From positions 496,001-560,000 of the forward strand of contig NZ_CP128474.1 of the NCBI RefSeq assembly GCF_030369635.1: a DNA stretch of 64,000 nucleotides, read 5' to 3'. This document shows, piece by piece, positions 26,529-35,559 of this stretch (position 1 is its first letter; each line of letters begins with the position of its first letter). The DNA is from Microbacterium arborescens (GTDB lineage Bacteria; Actinomycetota; Actinomycetes; Actinomycetales; Microbacteriaceae). Below the pieces are notes generated by a model. It saw nothing but the letters and a program-made list of their open reading frames with translations. It had not been told where the DNA came from and ran no database searches. The translations under genes were made by a program, and so were the position numbers.

Positions 26529-29405
26529 ATGAAGAACAGACTCCGCTCCACGCTGCTCGCGGGCCTCGCCGCGGGGACGCTCGCCACGGCGACCCTCACC
26601 GTCGGGGGCGTCGCGACGCTGCCCGCCGCGGGAGCAGAGGCGTCGCCGTCCGCACCCGTGCCCCGACTCGAGGCCCTCGACCGCGGCCTCGTCGCCGTGG
26701 CGACAGACGACGGCGTCTTCCTCAGCTGGCGCCTCCTCGCGGGCGAGGCCAGCGGTGCAGGCGAGACCGGCCTCACCGGCACCGACTTCGTCGTCTACCG
26801 TGACGACGAGCCGATCGCCACCGTCACCGACAGCACGAACTACCGCGACGAGGCCGGTACGGCGACATCCGTCTACCGTGTGGCGCCGGTGGCGGCGGGC
26901 GTCGAGGCGGCCGCGAGCGATGCCGCGATCGCGATGGACGGGGGCTTCCTCGACGTCGCGCTGCAGCCGCCCGCGGGCGGCGTGACGCCGGCCGGCGAGG
27001 AGTACACCTACTCGGCGAACGACGTCTCGGTCGGCGATGTCGATGGCGACGGGCGCTACGAGTTCATCGTGAAGTGGGATCCCTCGAACTCCAAGGACGT
27101 CTCGCAGGTCGGGTACACCGGCGGGGTCTACATCGACACCTACAGCCTGGAGGGGCGCCTGCTGAATCGGCTCGACCTCGGTCCGAACATCCGCGCCGGC
27201 GCGCACTACACGCAGTTCCTCGTGTACGACTTCGACGGCGACGGTCGCTCGGAGACGATGCTCAAGACCGCGCCCGGGACGAAATCGATCACTTACGCCG
27301 ACGACGGCTCGATCGCCTCGGAGCAGTACGTCACGCTGCCGCGCGAAGACATCGCGGCCGGGTACGCGCACACCGACGACTACCGGATGAGCGCGGCCGA
27401 CTACGCCGACCACCTCGCGGAGATGTTCCGCGGGTGGTCGACGCGCGACGAGGTCGTCTCGGGACAGTGGCCCGCCACGCTCGAAGAGGCCTTCGGCATC
27501 GAGCCGCGCTACGACTACCCGCTGTCGGATGCCGACGCCCGTGCTCTCGTGGACCACTTCATCGACGTGTACGCCCCGAGCCGCAGCGCCCGCAACGCCC
27601 TGCGGGACTTCGAGGGGTTCATCCTCGACGGGCCCGAGTACCTCACCGTGTTCGACGGCGAGAGCGGAGCCGAGCTGCAGACCGTCCGGTACGAGCCGGA
27701 TCGCGGCGACGACGGCCTGCTCTGGGGTGACTATGCGATGGCGCGCATCGAGCCCGGCAACCGGGTCGACCGGTTCCTCGCCGGCGTCGCCTACCTCGAC
27801 GGCGAGCGTCCGTCGGCGGTGTTCGCCCGCGGCTACTACACGCGCACGACGATCGCGACCTACGACTGGGACGGCGAGAATCTCGTCAAGCGCTGGTTCG
27901 TCGACAGCGGCCACGCGCCGATGAGCAACCCGTTCAACGACGGCCCGCACGGAGTCGACGGCGCCGATCCCGTATACGGCTCGATCACGACCCAGGGCTT
28001 CCACAGCCTCTCGGCGGCGGATGTCGACGGCGACGGCCGCCACGAGATCGTCTATGGCTCGGCGACCCTCGACGACGACGGGAGCCTGCTCTACAGCTCC
28101 TTCGCCGAGATGCCCGAGGGCTCGGCGACGCCGGGCGAGGTCGCGCGACTCGGTCACGGTGACGCGATGCACGTCGCCGACATCGACCCCACCCGGCCGG
28201 GCCTCGAGATCTTCACCGTTCACGAGGGCGGGGCGTATGCGCCGTACGGAACGGCGATGCGGGATGCCGCCACCGGCGAGGTCATCTTCGGCGCCTACTC
28301 GGGTCGCGACACCGGGCGCGGCATGATCGGCGACGTCCGCCCCGACGTCCCCGGCATGGAGGTCTGGTCGAGCATGCCCGGCGGAACGGATGCCTCGGGC
28401 CTGCTGACGGCGCAGGGCGAGGTGCTCTCGGCGGCGACGCCCGGCACCAACGCCTCGATCCGGTGGGCCGGTGATCTCACGACGCAGATCGTGAACGGGA
28501 GCGGCGACGCGACCCCGACGATCGATGACTGGACCCGGGGCACGGTGCTGACGGCATCCGGAACCCTCGCCAACAACGGCACGAAGGGCAACCCCGGGCT
28601 CGTGGCCGACGTGTTGGGCGACTGGCGCGAGGAGCTCGTCGTGCGCACGGCCGACTCGTCGGCGCTGCGGGTGTACGTCTCGACCGAGGTCACCCAGCAC
28701 AAGCTGTACACGCTGATGCACGATCCGCAGTATCGCGCCGAGGTCGCGCGGCAGCAGACGACATACAACCAGCCGAGCTACACCGGTTTCCACCTGGCTT
28801 CGGGCATGGACTTCGGCGGCGTGCCGCTGCGGCCGGCTCCTGCGCCGGTCGCGGCGCCGGGCATCGGTGTCGACTCGGCCCGGGTGAACGTCACCTGGAA
28901 GACGACGGATGCCGGGGACCCGGCCACCGGCTTCAGCGTCATCCTCCGCTCGGCGGCGGGTGAGGTGATCGAGCAGCAGGTCGGTGCCGATGCCCGCGTG
29001 GCGCGCTTCGCGCAGGTGCCGGCGGGGGAGTGGTCGGCGACGGTCACCCCCGCGGGGCGCTACGGCTCGGCGGTGGCGTCGCAGCCGTCGGCGGCCGCGG
29101 TCGTGCGCGAGGGGCAGCCCGTGCCTCTCCGCGTCAGTGCCCGGTCGCAGTGCGTGAACGGCGCGGTGCATGTTGCGGTGCACGCGGCCAACCAGGCGGG
29201 GTCGCCGATCGACGTGCGGCTCGCGGCGGTCGGCAGCGACCACGCGCAGCAGAAGGTCCCCGCCGACGGTGCCGCCTACCGCCTGTTCGACTCGGGCCGC
29301 GACTCGCTCGTGCCGGGGTCGGCGACCGTGACGGCGTACCAGTGGCTCGACGGGGTCGGCTACCACGCCACCTACACGGTGCCGTACCTCGCCCGGATGT
29401 GCTGA
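26529..29405 (+). CDS. Secreted rhamnogalacturonan lyase, PL11 (YesW/YesX type)
   Basis: A 958-residue secreted protein. The signal peptide is roughly 1-37 (MKNRLRSTLLAGLAAGTLA start, AGAEA cleavage area). An N-terminal fibronectin-like part is followed by the PL11 beta-propeller with repeated calcium-binding-like acid motifs (VGDVDGDGRYEFIVKWDPSNSKD, YDFDGDGRSETMLK, AADVDGDGRHEIVYG). A C-terminal fibronectin/carbohydrate-binding region ends with YLARMC. PL11 enzymes cleave the rhamnogalacturonan I backbone between rhamnose and galacturonic acid by beta-elimination. There is no sortase tail, so it is probably released. Its oligosaccharide products suit the importer and rhamnosidase operon to the left. 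No clear ribosome site precedes the ATG. Confidence 0.93.
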   Translation: MKNRLRSTLLAGLAAGTLATATLTVGGVATLPAAGAEASPSAPVPRLEALDRGLVAVATDDGVFLSWRLLAGEASGAGETGLTGTDFVVYRDDEPIATVTDSTNYRDEAGTATSVYRVAPVAAGVEAAASDAAIAMDGGFLDVALQPPAGGVTPAGEEYTYSANDVSVGDVDGDGRYEFIVKWDPSNSKDVSQVGYTGGVYIDTYSLEGRLLNRLDLGPNIRAGAHYTQFLVYDFDGDGRSETMLKTAPGTKSITYADDGSIASEQYVTLPREDIAAGYAHTDDYRMSAADYADHLAEMFRGWSTRDEVVSGQWPATLEEAFGIEPRYDYPLSDADARALVDHFIDVYAPSRSARNALRDFEGFILDGPEYLTVFDGESGAELQTVRYEPDRGDDGLLWGDYAMARIEPGNRVDRFLAGVAYLDGERPSAVFARGYYTRTTIATYDWDGENLVKRWFVDSGHAPMSNPFNDGPHGVDGADPVYGSITTQGFHSLSAADVDGDGRHEIVYGSATLDDDGSLLYSSFAEMPEGSATPGEVARLGHGDAMHVADIDPTRPGLEIFTVHEGGAYAPYGTAMRDAATGEVIFGAYSGRDTGRGMIGDVRPDVPGMEVWSSMPGGTDASGLLTAQGEVLSAATPGTNASIRWAGDLTTQIVNGSGDATPTIDDWTRGTVLTASGTLANNGTKGNPGLVADVLGDWREELVVRTADSSALRVYVSTEVTQHKLYTLMHDPQYRAEVARQQTTYNQPSYTGFHLASGMDFGGVPLRPAPAPVAAPGIGVDSARVNVTWKTTDAGDPATGFSVILRSAAGEVIEQQVGADARVARFAQVPAGEWSATVTPAGRYGSAVASQPSAAAVVREGQPVPLRVSARSQCVNGAVHVAVHAANQAGSPIDVRLAAVGSDHAQQKVPADGAAYRLFDSGRDSLVPGSATVTAYQWLDGVGYHATYTVPYLARMC

Positions 29406-29445
29406 AACGGCCCGCTCGGACGCGATGCTCCGCTACATCTGCAGG

Positions 29446-30792
29446 TCAGCGGCGGGGCCGGTCGGCGGCCGGGTCGGGCAGGGCGATCGGCGTGGTGCCG
29501 GCGACCTCGTCGCTGAACTCCTCGGGTGCCACGACCGAGATCGGTCGCGTCTCATCGAGTGAGAGCGCGAATCGGCGCGAGCTCGAGCGGTGCACGCGTC
29601 CGGAGACGAGCATCCACGTCGCGCCGACGCCGAAGGCGACGAGAGCGGCGACGGCGCCGAGGCCGATGGCCGCTCTCGGCCCGAACTGATCGGCCACCCA
29701 CCCGACGATGGGCGCACCGATGGGCGTGCCGCCCATGAGGATCGCCATGTACAGTGCGAGCACGCGGCCGCGCAGGGCGGGGTCGGTCGTGGTCTGCACG
29801 TACCCGTTCGCCGTCGTCAGGGTGGTCACGACCGCGAAGCCGGTGAACATCAGGGTCACCGCGTACAGCCAGTAGTTCGGCATGAAGGCCGACACCGCCG
29901 CGGCGACCGCGAAGAGGCCGGCGCCGAAGATCACGACGCGGATGCGTGCCCGCTCGCGTCGCGCCGCCATCAGTGCCCCCGCGAGCGACCCGATCGCGAG
30001 GATCGAGCTGAGGAGCCCGTAGCCGTCGGCGTCGCGCCCGAACTCGATCGCCATCGTCGAGGCGAAGATCGGGAAGTTCATGCCGAACGCGCCGAGAAGG
30101 AACACCATCGCGAAGGTGACGATGAGGTCGGGGCGGCCCTTGACGTAGCGGAAGCCGTCGGCGAGGCGCGCCGCGCCCGCGGCGGTCGCACGTGGGATGA
30201 GCTCGCCGGGGCGGATGAGGAACAGGGCGACGATCATCGCGAGGAAGGTCGCCGCGTTGATGAAGAAGACCCAGCCGGTTCCGACGGCGACGATCACGAT
30301 GCCCGCCGCGGCGGGACCGATCATGCGGGCGCCGTTGAAGGATGCCGCGTTGAGCGCCACCGCGTTGGCCGCGATCTCGCGGGCGACGATGTCGGACACG
30401 AAGGCCTGGCGCGCCGGGTTGTCGAAAGCCGAGATCATCCCGAGCGTGAACGCGAAGACGTACATGAGCGGGAGGGTCATGACGCCCGTGAGCAGCAGTG
30501 TGCCGATGACGAGCCCGACGAGCATGAGCGAGCTCTGAGTGACCACGAGCAGGCGGCGCCTGTCGAAGCGGTCGGCGACCCATCCCGTGACGCCGACGAG
30601 CAGCAGCGGTGGGGCGAACTGCAGCGCCATCGTGACGCCCATCGCGCCGGCGTCGTTATCGGTCAGCCCGGTGAGCACGACCCAGCTGAGTGCAGTCGCC
30701 TGCATCCAGGCGCCGACGTTGGACACGAGCGCGCCGAAGAACCAGACCCGGTAGTTGAACACCGAGAACGAGCGGAACATCGCGGAGCTCAT
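29446..30792 (-). CDS. MFS transporter (EntS/MFS_3-like exporter)
   Basis: A 448-residue major facilitator with about 12 hydrophobic segments. The start FRSFSVFNYRVWFFGALVSNVGAWMQ and the motif VADRFDRRRLLV are typical of the EntS-like MFS_3 family, usually drug or siderophore exporters. It overlaps the upstream MarR gene by 4 nt, and this pairing is common for efflux pumps induced by their substrate. The 3' end is convergent with the PL11 gene, 40 nt away. The substrate is unknown. Confidence 0.88.
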   Translation of the reverse strand: MSSAMFRSFSVFNYRVWFFGALVSNVGAWMQATALSWVVLTGLTDNDAGAMGVTMALQFAPPLLLVGVTGWVADRFDRRRLLVVTQSSLMLVGLVIGTLLLTGVMTLPLMYVFAFTLGMISAFDNPARQAFVSDIVAREIAANAVALNAASFNGARMIGPAAAGIVIVAVGTGWVFFINAATFLAMIVALFLIRPGELIPRATAAGAARLADGFRYVKGRPDLIVTFAMVFLLGAFGMNFPIFASTMAIEFGRDADGYGLLSSILAIGSLAGALMAARRERARIRVVIFGAGLFAVAAAVSAFMPNYWLYAVTLMFTGFAVVTTLTTANGYVQTTTDPALRGRVLALYMAILMGGTPIGAPIVGWVADQFGPRAAIGLGAVAALVAFGVGATWMLVSGRVHRSSSRRFALSLDETRPISVVAPEEFSDEVAGTTPIALPDPAADRPRR

Positions 30793-31247
30793 CGGTCGGC
30801 CACCGCCCGCATGATGACGGCCGCGGCGGCGAGGGTCTCGCGGTCGGCCGGCTCGAGCTCCTCCAGTGCGTGCTCGAGCCAGGAGTCGCGGCGGCGGGTC
30901 GTCTCGATGACCACGGTGCGGCCCTCGTCGGTGAGGGCGATGTTGACCTTGCGGCGGTCGCCGTCGTCGGGTGTCCGGGTCAGGTACCCGAGTTCTTCGA
31001 GGTGGTTGACGGTGCGGTTCATCGACGGTGCCGACACGCGCTCGCGGTCGGCGAGCTCGCCGAGCGTGTGCGGTCCGTGCACGTGGAGGTTCGCGAGCAC
31101 GGCGAACTGCCCGTCGCTCATCGAGTCCACGGCGCGCTGGGCGCGGAGCCGGCGCGCGAGGCGGAACGTCGCCATGCGGAGGTCGGTCGCGTCGTGCGCG
31201 AGATCGATGGCGGGCGGCGGGGCGGAGGCGGGGGAAGAGGTGCTCAT
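30789..31247 (-). CDS. MarR-family transcriptional regulator
   Basis: A 152-residue winged-helix regulator. It has the MarR core QFAVLANLHVHGPHTLGELADRERVSAPSMNRTVNHLEELGYLTRTPDDGDRR in parts, including the DxRxxxxxLT wing (DGDRRKVNIALTDEG). The start ATG (31247) has no Shine-Dalgarno site but lies 6 nt after a -10 hexamer, so the message is probably leaderless. It likely represses itself and the coupled MFS exporter through the inverted repeat at 31257-31282. Confidence 0.92.
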   Translation of the reverse strand: MSTSSPASAPPPAIDLAHDATDLRMATFRLARRLRAQRAVDSMSDGQFAVLANLHVHGPHTLGELADRERVSAPSMNRTVNHLEELGYLTRTPDDGDRRKVNIALTDEGRTVVIETTRRRDSWLEHALEELEPADRETLAAAAVIMRAVADR

Positions 31248-31253
31248 CTGTGA

Positions 31254-31282
31254 TGTTTAGCTTAGCTCATTAGTTTTGCTAA
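31254..31282 (-). promoter_or_regulatory. marR promoter with overlapping operator
   Basis: On the minus strand TTAGCA (31277-31282) is followed after exactly 17 nt by TAAACA (31254-31259), and 6 nt later by the ATG. The inverted repeat TTAGC/GCTAA (31257-31261 and 31278-31282, with further partial symmetry between) spans the interval between the two hexamers. This is the usual arrangement for MarR autorepression. Confidence 0.65.
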
Positions 31283-31318
31283 CGGTCAGGGGTGTCCGGA
31301 AGGCGATGACCGAAAACG

Positions 31319-31324
31319 TAGACT
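31319..31324 (+). promoter_or_regulatory. -10 element of a probable leaderless alpha/beta hydrolase gene
   Basis: TAGACT lies 6 nt before the ATG at 31331, and no Shine-Dalgarno sequence precedes it. No convincing -35 element was found. Confidence 0.45.
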
Positions 31325-31330
31325 CGCCGC

Positions 31331-32176
31331 ATGCCCGAGTTCACCGACGCGCACGGGGTCGCGATCGTCTACGACATCCATCCCGCGCAGGGCGAGCAGC
31401 GGGCGGTCGTGCAGCTGCTGCACGGCGTCGGCGAGCACGCGGGCCGGTATGCCGAGCTCGCGGGGGTGCTCGCGGCCGCCGGCTTCACCGTCTACGCCGA
31501 CGACCACCGCGGGCACGGACGCACCGGCATCCGCCAGCACGGCGACCCGCGCAAGCTGGGCCGCCTGGGTCGCGGTGGGCTGCACGCCGCGCGCGATGCG
31601 TGCGCCGAGCTGACCCGCATCATCGAGCGCGACCATCCCGGGGCGCCCATCGTGCTCCTCGGCCACTCGTGGGGATCGTTCCTCGCCCAGATGCTGTTCG
31701 ACGATCGCCCCGACGCCTACGCGGGACTCGTCCTGTCGGGGTCGGCGCTGCGGTGGCCGGGTTCGTTGAACTCAGGCGACCTCAACGCGCCGTGGAAGGC
31801 TCCGGGTGCGACCGGCGTGGAGTGGCTGAGCACGGATGCCGCGGTCCAGCGGGACTTCCTCGACGATCCGCTCACCACGACGACGCCGTTGCCGCGCCTG
31901 TTCGGGCCGCTCGAGACGCTCAAGCTCATCGGCCGCCCCCGCCGCGACCTCGGGGTCGACGTCCCGGTGCTGCTGATGGTCGGCCGCGACGACACGGTGG
32001 GCGGCCCGCGAAGCGTGCACCGTCTCGCCGACGCTTATCGCACCCGCTCGGGGCTGACGGACGTGACGACGCTGGTGTACCCGGGAGCTCGTCACGAGAT
32101 CTTCAACGAGGCGGTGCGGGCCGACGTGCAGGCGGATCTGCTCGCCTGGCTCGACGCCCGCTTCCCGCGGCACTGA
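31331..32176 (+). CDS. Alpha/beta hydrolase, monoacylglycerol-lipase-like
   Basis: A 281-residue serine hydrolase of the Hydrolase_4 (monoglyceride lipase) type. The nucleophile is Ser113 in GHSWGS, the acid is in MVGRDDTVGG and the base in PGARHEIFNE. The segments LLHGVGEHAGRYAELAGVL and ADDHRGHGRT are characteristic. No signal peptide. It stands alone, divergent from the MarR gene, and ends in a strong hairpin. Role: probably lipid or ester turnover; the natural substrate is unknown. Confidence 0.9.
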   Translation: MPEFTDAHGVAIVYDIHPAQGEQRAVVQLLHGVGEHAGRYAELAGVLAAAGFTVYADDHRGHGRTGIRQHGDPRKLGRLGRGGLHAARDACAELTRIIERDHPGAPIVLLGHSWGSFLAQMLFDDRPDAYAGLVLSGSALRWPGSLNSGDLNAPWKAPGATGVEWLSTDAAVQRDFLDDPLTTTTPLPRLFGPLETLKLIGRPRRDLGVDVPVLLMVGRDDTVGGPRSVHRLADAYRTRSGLTDVTTLVYPGARHEIFNEAVRADVQADLLAWLDARFPRH

Positions 32177-32187
32177 GCCGCGGGAAG
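32161..32187 (+). terminator. Hairpin overlapping the alpha/beta hydrolase stop codon
   Basis: A perfect 11-bp stem CTTCCCGCGGC/GCCGCGGGAAG (32161-32171 with 32177-32187) closes a 5-nt loop that contains the TGA stop (32174-32176). The next gene is convergent (ends at 32211), so it may serve as a shared terminator. Confidence 0.7.
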
Positions 32188-32210
32188 CAGGTTGACGACG
32201 GGCCCGACGG

Positions 32211-33629
32211 TCACCCGGCGGACCCGCGCAGGATCGCCGTGACGAGCGGACGAGAGGCGACGAGCGCGAGTGCGACCGCGCCGAACCCCGCCGCGAACGT
32301 CGCGGCGATGACGGCCATGGTCAAGGGCGCGACGATGAGGCTGATTCCCACGATCGGCAGGGCCAGCGCCGCGCCGACGACCGCGCCGCCCGCGGCGGCC
32401 CACCGCAGGGGCAGCATGACCGTGATGCGGCGTGCCCGGGCGAGCTCCGTGGGTTCCATGCCGAGGCGGTCGAGGCCCACGATCAGCTCGCGGTCGTCGA
32501 GCACCGACGCCGCCTGACTGACGCCGACCGAGGCGGCCAGCAGGATGAAGCCCGCGCCCAGAGTGACGAGGACCCCCGTGCGGATGTCGGCGAACAGCGT
32601 CGTGCCGGTCTCGTCGCCGGCGAGCTCGGTGATCGCGATGCCGCTGCCGCCGACGACGGCGATGAACGAGATCATCGCGATGCTCGAGACCCGGCGCCAC
32701 GCGGTGGGGGCGTGGGCGGCGAGTTCTCGTCCGGCGATGAGCTGTGCTGCCGTCCGCGCTCGGCGCGCCATCGATCGGCCGCGGGCCGCGACGATCGGTG
32801 TTCCGATGAGGTTGACCAGAGCGAGGGCACCGGCGAAGAGCGCCAGCAGGAGCGCGATCGACGCGGCGGGCGCCAGGAGCGAGGCCACGCTGCCGAACTG
32901 GGCGACGACCAGGCCCACGACGACGATCGCGATCGCGGAGAGCACGAGCGTGCGGGTACGTCGCGGCGGAGCATCCGTGCGGCGGCGCACACCGAGAGGC
33001 GTCAGCCGCACGCGGCGCAGGCTCGCCGCCGCGCTCGCGGTAGCGATGAGCGCGACCCCGACGATGACGGCCAGGACGATCGGCCAGCCCGCCCACACGG
33101 CGGCGGCGCCCACGGGGCCGCCGAAGAAGGGGAGCAGCCCGACCAGCGGCAGTGCGGCGCCGTAGGCGGCGGCACCGACCACGGCTCCCGCGAGAGCGAC
33201 GACGGATGCCTCCCCGACGGCCATCGCGCCGACCTCGGTGTTGGTGGCGCCGAGGAGGCGCAGCGTCGAGAGCCGGTCGTTGCGGCGACGGCTCGACAGG
33301 CGCGCGGCCGCGGCTCCGAGAGTGGCGGTCGGCACGGCGAGGAGGATGAGCGCGAGCACGCTCAGCACACCGTAGAGGAAGGCCGTCTCGCCCGCGCGCG
33401 GGTCGGTGAGGAACATCCGCGTGCCCCCGGCGACGATGAGCATGAGCAGCGTCGTCACGGCGAAGGCCGTCAGCGGCAGGACGATCGCCGCCGACCCCTG
33501 ACGGGCCGGACGGGAGAGCAGGACGGTCAGGACGGCGACGCGGCGCACGCCGCCCGGCGCCGCGGAGGCTGGGGACAGGGGAGCCGGCGGCCGCGGCACC
33601 GACGCCGTCGCGAGGCCCGCCGCGCTCAT
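32211..33629 (-). CDS. FtsX-like ABC transporter permease
   Basis: A 472-residue membrane protein with about eight hydrophobic segments and an FtsX-domain repeat (LRLLGATNTEVGAMAVGEASVVALAGAVVG; LDRLGMEPTELARARRITVMLP). ATG at 33629 overlaps the ATPase stop by 4 nt. With that ATPase it forms a MacB/LolCDE-like system. Such pairs in actinobacteria usually export antimicrobial peptides or lipids, or sense them. No two-component system lies beside it here. Confidence 0.87.
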   Translation of the reverse strand: MSAAGLATASVPRPPAPLSPASAAPGGVRRVAVLTVLLSRPARQGSAAIVLPLTAFAVTTLLMLIVAGGTRMFLTDPRAGETAFLYGVLSVLALILLAVPTATLGAAAARLSSRRRNDRLSTLRLLGATNTEVGAMAVGEASVVALAGAVVGAAAYGAALPLVGLLPFFGGPVGAAAVWAGWPIVLAVIVGVALIATASAAASLRRVRLTPLGVRRRTDAPPRRTRTLVLSAIAIVVVGLVVAQFGSVASLLAPAASIALLLALFAGALALVNLIGTPIVAARGRSMARRARTAAQLIAGRELAAHAPTAWRRVSSIAMISFIAVVGGSGIAITELAGDETGTTLFADIRTGVLVTLGAGFILLAASVGVSQAASVLDDRELIVGLDRLGMEPTELARARRITVMLPLRWAAAGGAVVGAALALPIVGISLIVAPLTMAVIAATFAAGFGAVALALVASRPLVTAILRGSAG

Positions 33630-34393
33630 CGGGTCACCTCGGCGGTACCGGCCGAACGTGCCGCCGCGACGGACTGCTCGGCGACGGACGAGTCGACGAT
33701 GCGGCCGTCCCGCATCCGGAGGACACGGTCGCAGCGGCGCGCGACCTCGGCGTCGTGGGTGACCACGACGAGGCTGCGTCCCTGACCCGTCGTTGCGTGC
33801 AGCAGTGCGTCGAGAACCTCCGACGAGGTGGTGGAGTCGAGGGCGCCGGTCGGCTCGTCCGCGAACACCACGGGGGCCCCGGTCACCTGCGCGCGGGCGA
33901 TGGCGACGCGCTGCGCCTGCCCGCCTGACAGCTCGCCGATGCGGCGGTTCTCCATGCCCGCGAGGCCGAGCGCGCCGAGCCATGCGGCGGCGTGGGCCTC
34001 GGCGGCCGCACGAGCGGTGCCCACCAGGAGCAGGGGCAGCGCGGCGTTCTCGACGGCGGTGAGCTCGGGCAGCAGCAGGTGGTCCTGGAAGACGAACCCG
34101 AGGCTGCTGCGGCGCACGGCCGAGCGGTCGGCGTCGGGCATCCCGACGAGCTCACGCGCCGCGGTGCCGGGAGCGGTGAGTCGCACCGAGCCGGAGTCGG
34201 GCGCGATGATGGCGGCGAGGCAGTGCAGGAGGGTCGTCTTGCCCGACCCCGATGCGCCCATGATCGCGACGGCTTCGCCCGCGCGCACGGTGAGGTCGAC
34301 GCGGTCGAGCGCGGTGAGCGCCCCGTAGCGCTTCACGAGCCCCCTGGCTTCGAGGACGGGGGCGGATTCGATGGTGGGGTTCATGTCATCCAC
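33626..34393 (-). CDS. ABC transporter ATPase (LolD/MacB type)
   Basis: A 255-residue ATPase. Walker A is GASGSGKTTLLHCLA (about 50-57), the Q-loop is FVFQDHLLLPELTAVEN, the signature LSGGQAQRVAIARAQ, and Walker B VVFADEPTGALDS, the last being typical of the LolD/FtsE branch. It partners the FtsX-like permease. ATG codons at 34393 and 34384 are both possible; the second has GAGTGG about 6 nt upstream. Confidence 0.92.
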   Translation of the reverse strand: MDDMNPTIESAPVLEARGLVKRYGALTALDRVDLTVRAGEAVAIMGASGSGKTTLLHCLAAIIAPDSGSVRLTAPGTAARELVGMPDADRSAVRRSSLGFVFQDHLLLPELTAVENAALPLLLVGTARAAAEAHAAAWLGALGLAGMENRRIGELSGGQAQRVAIARAQVTGAPVVFADEPTGALDSTTSSEVLDALLHATTGQGRSLVVVTHDAEVARRCDRVLRMRDGRIVDSSVAEQSVAAARSAGTAEVTR

Positions 34394-34473
34394 TCTCGCG
34401 ATCGCGGGCCTCGTCGTCGTCCGTCGCGAGGTGTAACGGCATCCGTCGCGCGACCGATCCTCCGCCCCGGTCC

Positions 34474-34479
34474 TAGGCT
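34474..34479 (+). promoter_or_regulatory. -10 element of a probable leaderless lipoate-ligase-like gene
   Basis: TAGGCT lies 6 nt upstream of the ATG at 34486, with no Shine-Dalgarno site between. The spacing equals that seen for marR and galT in this window. Confidence 0.5.
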
Positions 34480-34485
34480 GGACGC

Positions 34486-35535
34486 ATGCACGGCGAATAC
34501 AAGGTCCCCGGGGGAAAGCTGGTCGTCGTCGACCTCGAGGTGCGCGAGGGGCGCATCGCCGACTTCCACCTGGCCGGCGACTTCTTCCTCGAGCCCGACG
34601 ACGCGCTCGCCGACATCGACGCGGCGGTGACGGGGCTTCCCGAGGAATCGGATGTCGCCACGATCGCGGCCGCCGTCCGCTCGGCGCTGCCCGACGGCGC
34701 CCAGCTTCTCGGCTTCACCCCGGAGTCGGTCGGCACGGCCGTGCGTCGCGCGATGATCACAGCTCCGGGTTGGCGCGAGTTCGACTGGGAGGTCGTCCAC
34801 AACCGAGCGGTCTCGCCCAGCATGAACCTCGCGCTCGACGAGGTGCTCACCACCCGTGTCGGCGACGGCCGACGCAACCCCACGCTGCGCATCTGGGAGT
34901 GGAACGAGTCGGCCGTCGTGATCGGGTCGTTCCAGTCGTATCGCAACGAGGTCGACCCCGAGGGCGCTGCGAAGCACGGCTTCGACGTCGTGCGCCGCAT
35001 CTCGGGCGGTGGCGCGATGATGATGGCGGCCAACTCGATCGTGACGTACTCGCTGTACGTGCCGGCATCCCTCGTGGCGGGGCTGACCTTCGCCGACTCG
35101 TACGCGTTCCTCGACGACTGGGTGCTCGAGGCGCTCCGCTCGCTCGGCATCGAGGCGACCTATCAGCCGCTCAACGACATCGCCTCGCCGTCGGGCAAGA
35201 TCGGCGGCGCCGCGCAGAAGCGTCTGGCCAACGGCGGGGTGCTCCACCACGCCACGCTGTCGTACGACATGGACGGTCAGGTGCTCACCGAGGTGCTGCG
35301 CATCGGCCGCGAGAAGCTCAGCGACAAGGGCACCGTCTCGGCCGCCAAGCGTGTCGACCCGCTGCGCAGCCAGACGGGCCTGCCGCGCGACGCGATCATC
35401 GAGCGGTTCATCGAGGTGTTCTCGAAGCGCTACGGGGCCGTGCCGGGCACGATCTCCGATGAGGAGTACGCCGAGGCCGAAGCCCTCGTCGAGTCGAAGT
35501 TCGCGACCGACGCCTGGCTCAAGCGCGTCCCCTGA
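34486..35535 (+). CDS. Lipoate-protein ligase A family protein with permuted domain order
   Basis: A 349-residue protein. Residues 1 to about 90 resemble the small accessory domain that normally sits at the C-terminus of bacterial LplA (HGEYKVPGGKLVVVDLEV...IADFHLAGDFFLEPDDAL). The catalytic lipoate/biotin-ligase domain (about 98-349) follows, with RRISGGGAMM (170-179) and the catalytic Lys238 in SPSGKIGG. So the accessory domain precedes the catalytic one, unlike E. coli LplA. The usual HD after the SGGG motif is replaced by MMMAAN. It probably transfers lipoate or octanoate to E2/GcvH proteins; the precise donor is uncertain. Confidence 0.85.
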   Translation: MHGEYKVPGGKLVVVDLEVREGRIADFHLAGDFFLEPDDALADIDAAVTGLPEESDVATIAAAVRSALPDGAQLLGFTPESVGTAVRRAMITAPGWREFDWEVVHNRAVSPSMNLALDEVLTTRVGDGRRNPTLRIWEWNESAVVIGSFQSYRNEVDPEGAAKHGFDVVRRISGGGAMMMAANSIVTYSLYVPASLVAGLTFADSYAFLDDWVLEALRSLGIEATYQPLNDIASPSGKIGGAAQKRLANGGVLHHATLSYDMDGQVLTEVLRIGREKLSDKGTVSAAKRVDPLRSQTGLPRDAIIERFIEVFSKRYGAVPGTISDEEYAEAEALVESKFATDAWLKRVP

Positions 35536-35559
35536 GTCGCCGGAGCGACCCCGCACGCG

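Noticed and set aside
26526..29366. A 946-codon minus-strand frame opposite the PL11 gene
   Set aside because: The plus strand has a signal peptide and repeated DxDGDGR motifs; the antisense product has only low-complexity Arg/Val/Asp stretches.
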